Shown here in pieces: positions 25,132 through 40,205 of a DNA stretch of 64,000 nt. A program made the position numbers and the translations under genes. The DNA is taken from the NCBI RefSeq assembly GCF_036898095.1, contig NC_090743.1:16568330-16632329 (forward strand), written 5' to 3'. The stretch's first letter is position 1. Each line of letters begins with the position of its first letter. Source of the DNA: Palaemon carinicauda (taxonomy: Eukaryota; Arthropoda; Malacostraca; Decapoda; Palaemonidae). Under the pieces are notes generated by a model, which saw only the letters and a program-made list of their open reading frames with translations, searched no databases and had not been told where the DNA came from.

Positions 25132-25512
25132 TCTCTTGTTCTTCCTTTCTTCCATCTCTTCTCTTCTCCCTCCTACCTGCCACTCACACCACGTCGCCAC
25201 TCTCCTGGGTGGTTCGTTAGCCCTAAGATTATTACCATGTTTAATTCCTTTGGTTTAACTGTTATTGTATTTACTGTTACTTTAATGTTTGGATATTCTT
25301 AGACATGTAAGATTTGATGCTTTTTGCGTTTGGACACTCGGATGATTCCTTGTCTTCATATTTATTTAGCCTTACGTTCACTATGTCCTTTGGCTAGTTT
25401 GTAATTTTATATTTACTTACATTACTATATTATATTATTTTGTTACATGGTGTTTGTGTTCTCCTCATTACGTTATTACTTTATTGGGCTTGGAAGGCAT
25501 TCTCTGGTACAT
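25132..25512 (+). other. Element A region between recombinase and ICR
   Basis: T-rich untranslated stretch with no ORF, followed by the internal complementary region. Confidence 0.5.
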
Positions 25513-25612
25513 TTTCACCGGGCGTCACAGGTTGACCCAGAAAAGGGATTTTGACGAAGGAAAAATCTATTTCTGGGGAGAGACCTGTGATGCCCGGTGA
25601 AACCATTCCCTG
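25513..25612. repeat. Element A internal complementary region
   Basis: The left half is the reverse complement of the element's first 32 bases (TTTCTGGG...). The right half is the reverse complement of its last 60 bases (...TCAAAAATCCC). The joint carries one AAA, matching the TTT found at each end. This arrangement lets the ends be completed during DIRS replication and fixes A's borders at 17604 and 25989. Confidence 0.85.
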
Positions 25613-25660
25613 TTATTTTGTACGTTCCCACCCTTTCCTTTCCAAGCCATGTGTTCTTGC

Positions 25661-25989
25661 AGAAGGATGTCCTAGAGGGCGTTCGTGTTAGGCGTCGGTG
25701 GCGTGGTTCAAGTGTGGTATCTAGGGCCTCTGTTACGGCCCTTCCCTTTGATGAAGGAATTATCTAAATGGAAGACAGCCTGTGAATAGTGGCTTTCACA
25801 CGCCCCCGCTTTATACACGACACCCACAAGGTGCTCGCGCGAGGGTAGTAACCTCTGCATTACATGCTTTTATCTTTCTCTGGTATATTTGGAAGATTTA
25901 TATCAGAAAAGTGTAAAGAAGGACCCTTTTCACCGGGCGTCACAGGTCTCTCCCCAGAAATAGATTTTTCCTTCGTCAAAAATCCCTTT
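25661..25989. repeat. Element A right inverted terminal repeat
   Basis: Reverse complement of 17604-17908, with about 40 extra outer bases (TCTCCCCAGAAATAGATTT onward) that are found only at this end and in the ICR. Confidence 0.85.
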
Positions 25990-26674
25990 ATTATTTAAAC
26001 TAGCTAAGCTACAACCCTACTTGGGAAAGCAGGATGCTATAAGTCCATGGGGTTCAACTGGAAAAAATAGCCCAGTGAGGAAAGGGAATATGGAAATACA
26101 CTATGCATGATAAGTCATGAATAAATAGTATAAAACATCTTAAGATCTGTAACAATGTTAAAATAGATACGTCATATATAAACTATGAAGACAGACTTGA
26201 TGTCAGCCTTCTCAGCAAAGAAATATTCACAGCAAGTTTGAACTTCTGCAGTTCCACAGATTTAACTTCCTGGTTAGGAAGATCACTCACAATTTGGTCA
26301 CAGCTGGAATAAAATTTTTAGAATACTCTGAAGTATTGAGCCTAGGATTGAGAGCGCTGGACTCTTAGCACTATCTGTATACCTAATAATATGCACAGGA
26401 TGGTACATTCTAGGAAGATCTGAATGTAAAGGATGGTCAGAATTATGAAAATTTTAATGTAACATGCATAAAGATCTAACTGAATGACAGTGCCAGAGAT
26501 AAATATAAAGATCAGGAATAATAAATCTAATAGACAGCAAGGTTTTGTCCAATAAATCGAGATGAGAGTCAACAGCTAAAGACCAGACAGAACAGTACTC
26601 AAAACAAGGTAGAATGAAAGAATTCAAAACATTGCTTTGAAATACTGTAGATTAATCACTGAAAATCCTTAAAA
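25990..26674 (-). mobile_element. LINE-like repeat, 3' part (interrupted by element B)
   Basis: Homologous to 59935-60580: both contain AAGCTACAACCCTA, a GAAA-AGCAGGAT block, AATAGCC-AG-GAGGAAAG, then the CAGCTGGAATAAA-TTTT-GAATACT region. The repeat continues at 34174 beyond element B, and the paralogue at 60540-60600 shows the uninterrupted order. The 3' end abuts element A. Orientation is inferred from the YTDD motif of the other copy. Confidence 0.65.
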
Positions 26675-26715
26675 ATGTTATTTTTATTAGTAAAATAAAT
26701 TTTTGAATATACTTA

Positions 26716-26867
26716 CCCGATAATCATGTAGCTGTCAACTCCGTTGCCCGACAGAATTCTATGGAGGGATACGCCAGCTATCACAATACTAGAAGGGGGT
26801 GTACTTACAGCGCCACCTGTGGCCAGGTACTCAAGTACTTCTTGTTGACACCTCCTCAATTATTCCT
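26716..26867. repeat. Element B inverted terminal repeat, left-hand copy
   Basis: Begins CCCGATAATCATGTAGCTGT and is paired by eye without mismatch to 34008-34157 in reverse complement. The outer 41 bases (26675-26715) are unique to this end and repeated in the ICR. Confidence 0.9.
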
Positions 26868-26913
26868 CGGTCCACTGGTTCTCTCTGGGGAGGAAGGGAG
26901 GGTCGATTAAATC

Positions 26914-26996
26914 ATGATTATCGGGTAAGTATATTCAAAAATTTATTTTACTAATAAAAATAACCTTTTTCAATATTAAACTTACCCGATAATCAT
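26914..26996. repeat. Element B internal complementary region
   Basis: ATGATTATCGGGTAAGTATA and onward is the reverse complement of the left outer end, and TTTTTCAATATTAAACTTAC and onward is the reverse complement of the right outer end. The joint reads AATAACCTTTTT. This sets the element's ends at 26675 and 34173. Confidence 0.9.
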
Positions 26997-27401
26997 GTAG
27001 CTGATTCACACCCAGGGAGGTGGGTGAAAACCAGTGTACAAGATTAAAGGATAGCTAAGTATCCCATATTTCATATAACAGTTATCTCAAATAACAATGA
27101 AATAATAAGTACCTGGTAAGGAAGTCGAATAGAACCGTTACTCTGCCTCTTTATTTAAAGTTCGTCTTCCTTACTGAGCGCAGCGTTCCTCTTGGAGGCT
27201 GAATCAACCCAAAGGTGCCAAAGTACACGGGGTTGCAACCCCTACTAAAGGACCTCTACCAAACCTTTAACCCAGGCGCTTCTCAAGAATGAATAGACCA
27301 CCCGCCAAATCAAAGGATGCGGAAGGCTTCTTAGCCTACCGTAACAACCATAAAAACAACAATAAAAGTATTCAAGAGAAAGGTTAAAAAAGGTTATGGG
27401 A

Positions 27402-30269
27402 TTAAGGGAATGTAGTGGCTGAGCCCTCACCTACTACTGCACTCGCTGCTACGAATGGTCCCAGGGTGTAGCAGTTCTCGTAAAGAGACTGGACATCTTT
27501 CAGATAAAATGATGCAAACACTGACTTGCTCCTCCAATAGGTTGCATCCATTATGCTCTGCAGAGAACGGTTTTTATTAAAGGCCATCGAAGTAGCTACG
27601 GCTCTTACTTCGTGGGTCCTTACCTTCAGCAATGCAAGGTCTTCCTCCTTTAAGTGAGAATGTGCTTCTCTGATCAGAAGCCTTATATAATACGAAAGCC
27701 CATTCTTGGACATGGGTCTCGAAGGTTTCTTGATGGCACACCATAAAGCTTCTGACTGTCCTCGAATAGGTTTAGACCTCTTAAGATAATATTTGAGAGC
27801 TCTGACAGGGCAAAGAACTCTCTCTAGTTCGTTACCTACCATGTTGGAGAGGCTAGGTATTTCGAACGATCTAGGCCAAGGACGTGAAGGAAGCTCGTTC
27901 TTTGCTAGGAATCCAAGCTGAAAAGAACATGTTGCAGATTCGGTTGTGAAACCAATGTTCTTGCTGAAGGCATGAACCTCACTGACTCTCTTAGCTGTTG
28001 CAAGGCAAACGAGAAAAAGAGTCTTGAGGGTAAGGTCCTTGAAGGAAGCTGACTGGAGAGGTTCGAACCTAGATGACATAAGGAACCTTAAGACTACGTC
28101 TAGATTCCAGCCTGGAGTGGAAAGACGACGTTCTTTAGACGTCTCAAAAGACTTAAGAATGTCTTGAAGGTCCTTGTTGGAAGACAGGTCCAAACCTCTG
28201 TGGCGGAGAACTGAAGCCAACATACTCCTATATCCTTTAATCGTAGGTGCTGAAAGGGATCTCTCATTCCTAAGATGTAGAAGGAAGTCAGCTATTTGGG
28301 TCACAGAGGTATTGGTAGAGGATATTGAATTGGCTCTACACCAGCTGCGGAAGACCTCCCACTTAGACTGGTAGACTCTACGAGTGGAAACCCTTCTTGC
28401 TCTGGCAATCGCACTGACTGCCTCCTTCGAAAAGCCTCTAGCTCTAGCGAATCTTTCGACAGTCTGAAGGCAGTCAGCCGAAGAGCGTGGAGGTTTGGGT
28501 GCAACCTGTCTACGTGAGGTTGACGTAGAAGGTCCACTCTTAGAGGTAGAGTCCTGGGGAAGTCGACTAGCCATTGAAGTACCTCTGTGAACCATTCTCT
28601 TGCAGGCCAAAGGGGAGCAACCAGCGTCAGCCGTGTCCCTTCGTGCGAGACGAATTTCTGCAGAACTTTGTTTATTATCTTGAACGGTGGGAATGCGTAC
28701 AGGTCGAGATGGGACCAGTTCAGTAGAAAAGCATCCACATGAACTGCTGCAGGGTCTGGAACAGGGGAACAATACAGCGGAAGTCTCTTGGTTATGGAGG
28801 TGGCAAACAGATCTATGGTAGGTTGACCCCACAAGGTCCAAAGTCTGTTGCACACACTCTTGTGGAGGGTCCATTCCGTGGGAATGACCTGATTCCTTCT
28901 GCTTAGGCGATCTGCTGAGACGTTCATATCGCCCTGAATGAACCTCGTGACCAGAGTGAGGTTTAGACCTCTTGACCAAATGAGGAGGTCCCTTGCGATC
29001 TCGTATAGGCTCCTCGAATGGGTCCCTCCTTGCTTGGAGATGTAAGCCAAGGCTGTGGTATTGTCTGAGTTCACCTCCACCACTTTGCCTAGCAGGAGGG
29101 ACTTGAAGTTCAACAGGGCTAGATGAACTGCTAGCAGCTCCTTGCAGTTGATGTGGAGTAATCCTTGTTCCTCGTTCCACGTTCCCGAGCATTCCCGTCC
29201 GTCCAAGGTTGCACCCCAGCCCGAGTCCGATGCATCTGAGAAGAGATGAAGATTGGGGGTCTGAATGGCCAACGATAGACCCTCCCTGAGAAGGAGGTTG
29301 TGCTTCCACCACAGGAGAGTGGTCTTCATCTCTTGGTTGATAGGGATAGAGACTGCTTCGAGAGTCGAGCCCTTGTCCCAATGAGCTGCAAGATGGAATT
29401 GAAGAGGGCGGAGGTGGAGTCTCCCTAGCTCGACAAACAGGGCCAGTGATGAGAGGGTCCCTGTGAGACTCATCCACTGTCTCACTGAGCAACTGCTCCT
29501 CTTCAGCATGCTCATGATGCACTCTAGGGCCTGGCTTATCCTGGGGGCCGATGGAAAAGCCCGAAAATCCTGACTCCGAATCTCCATTCCCAGGTACACA
29601 ATGGATTGGGAGGGAATGAGTTGAGACTTCTCTATATTGACTAATAGACCTAGGTCTCTGATTAAGTCTAAAGTCCAATTGAGATTCTCCAGACAACGAC
29701 GACTCGTGGAGGCTCTCAACAGCCAGTCGTCTAGGTAGAGGGAGGCTCTGATGTTCGACAAGTGTAGGAATTTTGCTATATTCCTCATCAGATGAGTAAA
29801 GACCATAGGAGCTGTGCTTAGGCCAAAACACAGGGCTTGGAATTGGTAGACAACCTTTCCAAAAACGAATCTCAGGAAAGGTTGGGAGTCTGGATGAATA
29901 GGAACGTGAAAGTATGCATCTTTCAAGTCCAACGAGACCATCCAGTCCTCCTGTCTGACCGCTGCTAAGACCGACTTGGTCGTCTCCATCGTGAACGTCT
30001 GCTTGGTGACATACTCGTTGAGAGCGCTGACGTCTAGCACCGGTCTCCAACCTCCTGTCTTCTTGGCCACAAGAAAGAGACGGTTGTAGAAGCCCGGGGA
30101 TTGATGGTCCCGGACTATAACCACTGCCTTCTTCTGCACAAGTAGCGATACCTCCTGGTGCAATGCTAGCCTCTTGTCCTCTTCTTTGTAGTTGGGAGAG
30201 AGGTTGATGGGTGATGTGGTCAGAGGTGGTTTGAGGCAGAATGGAATCCTGTAACCGTTCCTCAGCCAA
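27402..30269 (-). CDS. Element B tyrosine recombinase ORF
   Basis: 955-codon open frame. Only the last 300 or so residues are recognisably a DIRS tyrosine recombinase: core-binding part (RARRVSTRRVYQSKWEVF, FLLHLRNERSLSAPTIKGY) and catalytic part with ATAKRVSEVHAF (Arg), THEVRAVATS (His and Arg) and FASFYLKDVQSL (Tyr). It would cut and join the circular intermediate at the target. The first 650 codons overlap the RT/RH gene in the other frame and resemble no protein; the true start may be internal. All four catalytic positions are kept, so it looks functional. Confidence 0.8.
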   Translation of the reverse strand: MAEERLQDSILPQTTSDHITHQPLSQLQRRGQEASIAPGGIATCAEEGSGYSPGPSIPGLLQPSLSCGQEDRRLETGARRQRSQRVCHQADVHDGDDQVGLSSGQTGGLDGLVGLERCILSRSYSSRLPTFPEIRFWKGCLPIPSPVFWPKHSSYGLYSSDEEYSKIPTLVEHQSLPLPRRLAVESLHESSLSGESQLDFRLNQRPRSISQYREVSTHSLPIHCVPGNGDSESGFSGFSIGPQDKPGPRVHHEHAEEEQLLSETVDESHRDPLITGPVCRARETPPPPSSIPSCSSLGQGLDSRSSLYPYQPRDEDHSPVVEAQPPSQGGSIVGHSDPQSSSLLRCIGLGLGCNLGRTGMLGNVERGTRITPHQLQGAASSSSSPVELQVPPARQSGGGELRQYHSLGLHLQARRDPFEEPIRDRKGPPHLVKRSKPHSGHEVHSGRYERLSRSPKQKESGHSHGMDPPQECVQQTLDLVGSTYHRSVCHLHNQETSAVLFPCSRPCSSSCGCFSTELVPSRPVRIPTVQDNKQSSAEIRLARRDTADAGCSPLACKRMVHRGTSMASRLPQDSTSKSGPSTSTSRRQVAPKPPRSSADCLQTVERFARARGFSKEAVSAIARARRVSTRRVYQSKWEVFRSWCRANSISSTNTSVTQIADFLLHLRNERSLSAPTIKGYRSMLASVLRHRGLDLSSNKDLQDILKSFETSKERRLSTPGWNLDVVLRFLMSSRFEPLQSASFKDLTLKTLFLVCLATAKRVSEVHAFSKNIGFTTESATCSFQLGFLAKNELPSRPWPRSFEIPSLSNMVGNELERVLCPVRALKYYLKRSKPIRGQSEALWCAIKKPSRPMSKNGLSYYIRLLIREAHSHLKEEDLALLKVRTHEVRAVATSMAFNKNRSLQSIMDATYWRSKSVFASFYLKDVQSLYENCYTLGPFVAASAVVGEGSATTFP

Positions 30270-30359
30270 CTGACAGACTGGGCGTCTGCACCTCTCTTCT
30301 CCCAGCCTCGCCAGAAGATCTTGAGTCTGGCTCCTACTGCTGTCTGGAGATGCGGAGAG

Positions 30360-33789
<3,430 letters not shown>

Positions 33790-34007
33790 CTTGAATCCAA
33801 AGAGTTAGCCAAAGGGGGTTCCAAAATCAAGCAAAAATTCGTTAACCGTTAATCAGGACTATATAAAAGCTATCTAGCTAATATAAGAAGGTTTCCAGTA
33901 AAGCGACAGCCGTTAATCTGAGAGAATACTTCACCAATTAGCCGTGAAAATACTCGAAGACCATAAGCGTATCCCAGAACGTCTTGCCGGAAGCACGACA
34001 GAGGAAT

Positions 34008-34157
34008 AATTGAGGAGGTGTCAACAAGAAGTACTTGAGTACCTGGCCACAGGTGGCGCTGTAAGTACACCCCCTTCTAGTATTGTGATAGCTGGCGTAT
34101 CCCTCCATAGAATTCTGTCGGGCAACGGAGTTGACAGCTACATGATTATCGGGTAAG
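34008..34157. repeat. Element B inverted terminal repeat, right-hand copy
   Basis: Reverse complement of 26716-26867, with no mismatch found by eye. The outer 16 bases (34158-34173, AGTTTAATATTGAAAA and following) occur again in the ICR. Confidence 0.9.
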
Positions 34158-34173
34158 TTTAATATTGAAAAAT

Positions 34174-34700
34174 ACACTAAATAAGCCAATATTTTGTGCA
34201 ACTGAAGATACAGACCAAATGTTTCTCAAAATTGATTTACAGTACAATCAAGAATCACTCCTAAAATTTTAAAGGAGTTGTACATAGTTTACAAAACGTT
34301 ATTAATGTAGAAAACTAAATGTTGAGGAACTATTGTCCTTACAATCATACTTTGTTTTGTTAGGGTTCAACTTCATGTCACGTAATTTGCACCACACTAA
34401 TTTTAGTTCATTAGCAGAATAAAGATTGTCCAGCTCAAAAATATTGTTCCAATTCATGTTGAGATGAAACTGAAAAGGATTTGTGTTAAGGCTTCTATAA
34501 AATACTGTAGATCCCTACAGAGGTCATGGTCCATTATAGTCTTTCCACATCTGAATTTTAAGACTTCATTCTTTGCACCTTTAGTAGTACACAAGTAGAA
34601 AAGATTAAATTCTCTGCTTCGATGTAAAAACCTAAAAAGGAACATCTATGAAAGTCTCCAAATAAAAAAATCTTCAGAGTTAACACAAGAAGATTTTTTC
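34174..34700 (-). mobile_element. LINE-like repeat, continuation beyond element B
   Basis: Continues the repeat of 25990-26674. AATAAGCCAATATTTTGTG, TTTACAA-CATACTTTG-TTAGGGTTCA-CTTCATG and TTGCACCA-ACTAATTTTAG all match 60580-60790 in order. It has lost any reading frame. Confidence 0.6.
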
Positions 34701-34980
34701 CCATTGACCAAAAACCTCAACCCGTCGAGAAACCTGAGTAACTACTCTTGTTGAATCTGTATCCTTTCTAATGCATGTCAATAGCTAGTAGCCAGGTATA
34801 ACGGAACTCTGAGCCACAGGATTTTTATCCTTTGGAAATGAGGGCCCAATTATTCTGGTGACAACTTGAGGGGCAGCCTCAGATCTATATACCGGCACTT
34901 ACATTTTACATTGGTAAAGCTTTGAACAGATTACAAAACAAAGGAATTCTAAGAATTCAGATGGACAGGAATGAGTAAAT
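34701..34980. other. Intron sequence, nothing recognised
   Basis: No ORF or repeat was identified. Confidence 0.4.
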
Positions 34981-35850
34981 ATATATTTGTTAACTATATT
35001 GAAAAGATCCAATCTCCTTTCTTTATAGACCCCAGAATTGTTGCCTTCGCCAAAATCTAAGATTTTGCAAATGGTATATAGTGTATTAACCTCTGTCTGT
35101 TTCGTTTGTTTGTTGCCTTCACCAAAATCGAAGATTTTGTGAAGAATATGTATCCGGCTTGTCTGTTTCTTCGAGAGCAACTTCACACAAAAACTACCTT
35201 ACTAACTTTGACCAAACTTGGTCATCATGTTGGGTATGACTCACGGATGAAACTGTAACATTTGGGATAAAGTACACCAAAGTACAAGTACGCAGCAGTA
35301 CAAGCACTTTGAAAATAATAGCAATGTTAACTTTTTGTTTGTAAACATTACGCAAAAACTACAGAACCAATTTCAGCTAAACATGTTGGATATGTAGGGT
35401 ATGATCCAGCTTACAAATACATTAGATTTTGAAGAAAATATATCTGTAAAAGTACGCAGCAGTACTTTGAAAATAATAGCAAACAGCATTACACAAAAAC
35501 TACTGAACCCATTTCAACAAAACTTGGACGTGTGGGCTATGACCCAAGGACAAATCCATTAGACTTTGAAGAAAATACATAAAAGTACACATACGTAGTG
35601 CAGTTAAGAGCAAAATTAGACTGCTTGTTGGGTATGACCCAAGGATGAATCTATAACAATTTGAATAAAGTACATCAAAGTACGCATACGCAACAGTGCT
35701 TTGAAAATAATTGCAATGTTAATTTTTTCTGTTTAGGAATAACAATACTGTATACAGAATCGACTGAATTAATTTCAACGAAAGTTGGTGGACAAAGGTA
35801 TCACCCAAGGTCAAATCCATTAGATGTTGAAGAAAATTATTAAAAATTTG
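34981..35850. repeat. Diverged tandem repeat of about 140-180 bp units
   Basis: Units contain CAAAAACTAC-GAACC, a ATTTCA-C-AAA-TTGG-GG-TATGACCCAAGG core, AAATCCATTAGA-TTTGAAGAA and AAAGTAC-CA-ACGCA-CAGT-CTTTGAAAATAAT-GCAA. At least four units are visible from 35180 to 35850. The same family occurs inverted at 57700-58130. A pair of short units (TTGCCTTC(G/A)CCAAAATC(T/G)AAGATTTTG) lies at 35040-35140. It is noncoding. Confidence 0.6.
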
Positions 35851-36715
35851 TGTATTCCTTATACAGTATTTCCTAGCTAACTTTTATATGAAAATAGTTC
35901 CTTGGATAAGTGGAGACTAGAGGATTAAAGAAATCTGCTGTTCTTAGTGTATAACCTGCATCCACGAATCAGGATGTAGCCTCCTCTAGTATCCCTACCC
36001 AATAAAAATGGGGAAACTTTTCTTTGATGCAATCAATACTACAAGACTGATTCTCAAAGGACCTTTTCATTTTAAAATTTGATTTTGCTCATTCAACCAA
36101 GACGACTTAAAAGACTGAAGAAGATATGTCATGAGCAACGTTACAGTCGGTAGATGCAATTGCTCTTTGCTTTACTAAAGCTGTTAGTACATAGGAAGGA
36201 ACAAAGGAAAATGGGTAATTTTTCCAATTCTTAAGAAGTAACCTCGACACCAATTTTCTGGCGACAAAAGCAATATCAATATCAGGGAAGCTTCATAGAA
36301 ATAATTTCATATATATCTAGAGAATGAAGTCTAATAAAATCAGATTTTGTTTATGTAGTCTGTTTCAGTTCGTGTTGGAAAAATTGCAATCTAGCAATGA
36401 AAACTTTTCATAATATGTTTAGAGCCATTTAATACCAATTTTAAGAGATAAACAGTAAAAAAATAATCTTTCCAGTATATCATTATCATCATAAAGTCTG
36501 AATTAATATGAAAAACATAGGTTACTGGAAGTAGGAACAATACAATACAGTGTACTGTATTTTATCACTTATCAGAGTATTGCCCAAGAACTTTAATTTT
36601 CATTCAGTGCAGCCAAAATTACGAAAACTTAAACAGATTTCCTTGCCAAAACGAAATAAAAAAAAAAAAAGCCGTTCACATAAGGCTTTTCTATATTTTT
36701 TTTTTCATCTTTTAG
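35851..36715. other. Intron sequence up to the RING1 exon
   Basis: AT-rich, with no ORF or repeat recognised. The acceptor CATCTTTTAG ends at 36715 after a T-rich tract. Confidence 0.5.
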
Positions 36716-36834
36716 GGAATGTGTCATTGTGTCGTCAATTGTTCAATATGCCTGGAAGATGTGAGTTACACAGAAATGGGAAGATGTAATTCCATGCGTA
36801 ATGAACACATTTTTTGTCTACATTGCATCAGAAA
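36716..36834 (+). CDS. RNF216-like exon: RING1
   Basis: Thirty-nine codons plus two bases. The peptide CSICLEDVSYTEMGRC followed by EHIFCLHCIR gives the zinc pattern C-x2-C-x11-C-x6-H-x2-C-x2-C, the first half of a RING1, the E2-binding part of RBR ligases. The start is in phase 0, so it can follow either 10265 or the candidate exon 16457-16617. The donor is GTAAGT at 36835, and the split codon is completed as Asn by 37246. Confidence 0.85.
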
Positions 36835-37245
36835 GTAAGTTACTAAAACTAGCAAGTTCCTAGTTTTTTTAGGTAAACTCTTAGGTGTAATCTAATCAGG
36901 CCAGATTGAGATTAGAATATAATTATATTGCACTACAGTTATAAAGTATTACAGGGGATTACAGTTTTTAGAATTTAATTATTTATATATCCTACCCCAC
37001 CCCAAAAATCCTATATGACAAATTACTTTTCCCAATAATGTTCAATTGTTATTCATTTTTTATATTTGGTTATACAATATTTCCTAAGACTGTAATGGTA
37101 TAAGTTCCAAAGTATTTTCCTCAGTATCAATTTGGGACAGATAAATTTAATGTTTTTCTATTTTTTCATGAACAGATGTGTGCAACTTAAGCCTCAGGGC
37201 ATATATGTTTATTACCATAAAACGTCAATTTAATATCGTCTTCAG

Positions 37246-37518
37246 TTACACAGCTGCAGAAGTAGAACATGGCCGGGCAACTTTCAAGTGCATGGACAGT
37301 GGCTGCAGTGCAGAGTTTTCTCTAAAGATACTTAGGAAAGTCATGAATAGATCTACTCTGGCCAGGGTTTGTGAACAACGGCAGCATGAAAAGGTATTAA
37401 GAGCAAAAATAGAAAATTTGGAGTTGTGTCCATTTTGCAACTACAAAGCCATAGTGACAAATAAAGAAGACAAAATCTTTGCCTGTATGAACCCTCGATG
37501 TATGAAAAACTCTTGCAG
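37246..37518 (+). CDS. RNF216-like exon: end of RING1 and start of IBR
   Basis: Acceptor TCGTCTTCAG. Reads YTAAEVEHGRATFKC, MDSGCSAEFSLK (last zinc ligands of RING1), a linker, then the IBR: LCPFCNYKAIV, FACMNPRCMKNSCR. The IBR (BRcat) zinc ligands C-x2-C, C-x4-C and C-x4-C are all present. The VEHGRATFKCM-x-GC stretch corresponds to a conserved RNF216 segment. The donor at 37519 (GTATAT) leaves two bases that 40402 completes as Arg. Confidence 0.9.
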
Positions 37519-37648
37519 GTATATTATGATAAAGTTTTAAGTGATAGGAATGCGTTCTTACGAGTCTGTAGTTTCATCTTGGTCTTCCTAATTTTTTTTT
37601 CTGATTTTCTCAAACTGTCAATTCTGATAACCATTTATTAATGGGAGC

Positions 37649-37650
<2 letters not shown>

Positions 37651-37706
<56 letters not shown>

Positions 37707-37788
37707 TGTATATATATATATATATATATATATACTGTATATATGTATATACATATATGTATATATATATATACTGTATATATATATA

Positions 37789-37819
<31 letters not shown>

Positions 37820-37829
37820 CTGTATATAT
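37651..37829. repeat. (TA)n tract left of LINE insertion
   Basis: About 180 bases of TA with a few ACTGTA and GTA interruptions. It ends with ACTGTATATAT, which also begins the TA tract on the other side of the LINE. Confidence 0.9.
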
Positions 37830-40204
37830 CACATCATCATCATCATATACCAAAGGCACTTCCTCCAATTTTGGGGGGTAGCCGACAACAACAAGAAACA
37901 AAACAAAAAGGGGACCTCTACTCTCTACGTTCCTCCAGCCTAACCAGGGACTCAGCCGAGTTCAGCTGGTACTGCTAGGGTGCCACAGCCCAACCTCCCA
38001 CATTTCCACCACAGATGAAGCTTCATACTGCTGAGTCCCCTACTGCTGCTACCTCCGCGGTCATCTAAGGCACCGGAGGAAGCAGCAGGGCCTACCGGAA
38101 CTGCGTCACAATCGCTCGCCATTCATTCCTATTTCTAGCACGCTCTCTTGCCTCTCTCACATCTATCATCCTATCACCCAGAGCTTTCTTCACACCATCC
38201 ATCCACCCAAACCTTGGCCTTCCTCTTGTACTTCTCCCATCAACTCTTGCATTCATCACCTTCTTTAGCAGACAGCCATTTTCCATTCTCTCAACATGGC
38301 CAAACCACCTCAACACATTCATATCCACTCTAGCCGCTAACTCATTTCTTACACCCGTTCTCACCCTCACCACTTCGTTCCTAACCCTATCTACTCGAGA
38401 TACACCAGCCATACTCCTCAGACACTTCATCTCAAACACATTCAATTTCTGTCTCTCCATCACTTTCATTCCCCACAACTCCGATCCATACATCACAGTT
38501 GGTACAATCACTTTCTCATATAGAACTCTCTTTACATTCATGCCCAATCCTCTATTTTTTACTACTCCCTTAACTGCCCCCAACACTTTGCAACCTTCAT
38601 TCACTCTCTGACGTACATCTGCTTCCACTCCACCATTTGCTGCAACAACAGACCCCAAGTACTTAAACTGATCCACCTCCTCAAGTAACTCTCCATTCAA
38701 CATGACATTCAACCTTGCACCACCTTCCCTTCTCGTACATCTCATAACCTTACTCTTACCCACATTAACTCTCAACTTCCTTCTCTCACACACCCTTCCA
38801 AATTCTGTCACTAGTCGGTCAAGCTTCTCTTCTGTGTCTGCTACCAGTACAGTATCATCCGCAAACAACAACTGATTTACCTCCCATTCATGATCATTCT
38901 CGCCTACCAGTTTTAATCCTCGTCCAAGCACTCTAGCATTCACCTCTCTCACCACTCCATCAACATACAAGTTAAACAACCACGGCGACATCACACATCC
39001 CTGTCTCAGCCCCACTCTCACCGGAAACCAATCGCTCACCTCATTTCCTATTCTAACACATGCTTTACTACCTGTGTAGAAACTTTTCACTGCTTGCAAC
39101 AACCTTCCACCAACTCCATATAACCTCATCACATTCCACATTGCTTCCCTATCAACTCTATCATATGCTTTCTCCAGATCCATAAACGCAACATACACCT
39201 CCTTACCTTTTGCTAAATATTTCTCGCATATCTGCCTAACTGTAAAAATCTGATTCATACAACCCCTACCTCTTCTAAAACCACCCTGTACTTCCATGAT
39301 TGCATTCTCTGTTTTATCCTTAATCCTATTAATCAGTATTCTACCATACACTTTTCCAACTACACTCAACAAACTAATACCTCTTGAATTACAACACTCA
39401 TGCACATCTCCCTTACCCTTATATAGTGGTACAATACATGCACAGACCCAATCTACTGGTACCATTGACAACACAAAACACACATTAAACAATCTCACCA
39501 ACCATTCAAGTACAGTCACACCCCCTTCCTTCAACATCTCAGCTTTCACACCATCCATACCCGATGCTTTTCCTACTCTCGTTTCATCTAGTGCTCTCCT
39601 CACTTCCTCTATTGTAATCTCTCTCTCATTCTCATCTCCCATCACTGGCACCTCAACACCTGGAACAGCAATTATATCTGCCTCCCTATCATCCTCAACA
39701 TTCAGCAAACTTTCAAAATATTCCGCCCACCTTTTCCTTGCCTCCTCTCCTTTTAACAACCTTCCATTTCCATCTTTCACTGTCTCTTCAATTCTTGCGC
39801 CGGCCTTCCTTACTCTCTTCACTTCTTTCCAAAACTTCTTCTTATTCTCTTCATATGACTGACCCAGTCCCTGACCCCACCTCAGGTCAGCTGCCCTCTT
39901 TGCCTCACGTACCTTGCGCTTTACTTCCACCTTTTGCTCTCTATATTTTTCATACTTCTCTATACTATTACTCTGCAGCCATTCTTCAAAAGCCCTCTTT
40001 TTCTCTTCCACTTTTACCTTCACTCCTTCATTCCACCATTCACTGCCCTTCCTCATGCTGCCTCCAACCTTCTTGCCACATACATCACTTGCAATCCCAA
40101 CAAAATTTTCTTTTGCTAACTTCCACTCCTCCTCTAAATTACCAGTTTCTCTTACTCTCACCTCGTCATATGCCATTTTCAACCTTTCCTGATATTTACT
40201 TTTT
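37830..40204 (-). mobile_element. 5'-truncated non-LTR retrotransposon in a (TA)n tract
   Basis: Minus-strand LINE. On its own strand it runs from 40204 to the tail at 37830, which ends ...TATGATGATGATGATGTG, a simple-repeat tail typical of these elements. ACTGTATATAT lies on both sides (37819-37829 and 40205-40215), compatible with an 11-bp target duplication, although the target is itself simple repeat. No endonuclease is seen, so it is truncated. It sits in the intron between the IBR exons, antisense to the host gene. Confidence 0.75.
38092..40203 (-). CDS. LINE reverse transcriptase ORF
   Basis: About 700 codons without a stop. RT blocks in order: [98 protein letters not shown] (catalytic FADD) and [10 protein letters not shown]-terminal part contains [21 protein letters not shown] and [13 protein letters not shown]. 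These are features of RTE/I-like LINEs; the clade is uncertain. The open frame extends upstream into the (TA)n tract by chance (to 40455), so the true N-terminus is missing. All RT motifs are intact, which suggests a young insertion. Confidence 0.8.
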   Translation of the reverse strand, partial: KSKYQERLKMAYDEVRVRETGNLEEEWKLAKENFVGIASDVCGKKVGGSMRKGSEWWNEGVKVKVEEKKRAFEEWLQSNSIEKYEKYREQKVEVKRKVREAKRAADLRWGQGLGQSYEENKKKFWKEVKRVRKAGARIEETVKDGNGRLLKGEEARKRWAEYFESLLNVEDDREADIIAVPGVEVPVMGDENEREITIEEVRRALDETRVGKASGMDGVKAEMLKEGGVTVLEWLVRLFNVCFVLSMVPVDWVCACIVPLYKGKGDVHECCNSRGISLLSVVGKVYGRILINRIKDKTENAIMEVQGGFRRGRGCMNQIFTVRQICEKYLAKGKEVYVAFMDLEKAYDRVDREAMWNVMRLYGVGGRLLQAVKSFYTGSKACVRIGNEVSDWFPVRVGLRQGCVMSPWLFNLYVDGVVREVNARVLGRGLKLVGENDHEWEVNQLLFADDTVLVADTEEKLDRLVTEFGRVCERRKLRVNVGKSKVMRCTRREGGARLNVMLNGELLEEVDQFKYLGSVVAANGGVEADVRQRVNEGCKVLGAVKGVVKNRGLGMNVKRVLYEKVIVPTVMYGSELWGMKVMERQKLNVFEMKCLRSMAGVSRVDRVRNEVVRVRTGVRNELAARVDMNVLRWFGHVERMENGCLLKKVMNARVDGRSTRGRPRFGWMDGVKKALGDRMIDVREARERARNRNEWRAIVTQFR

Positions 40205-40205
40205 A

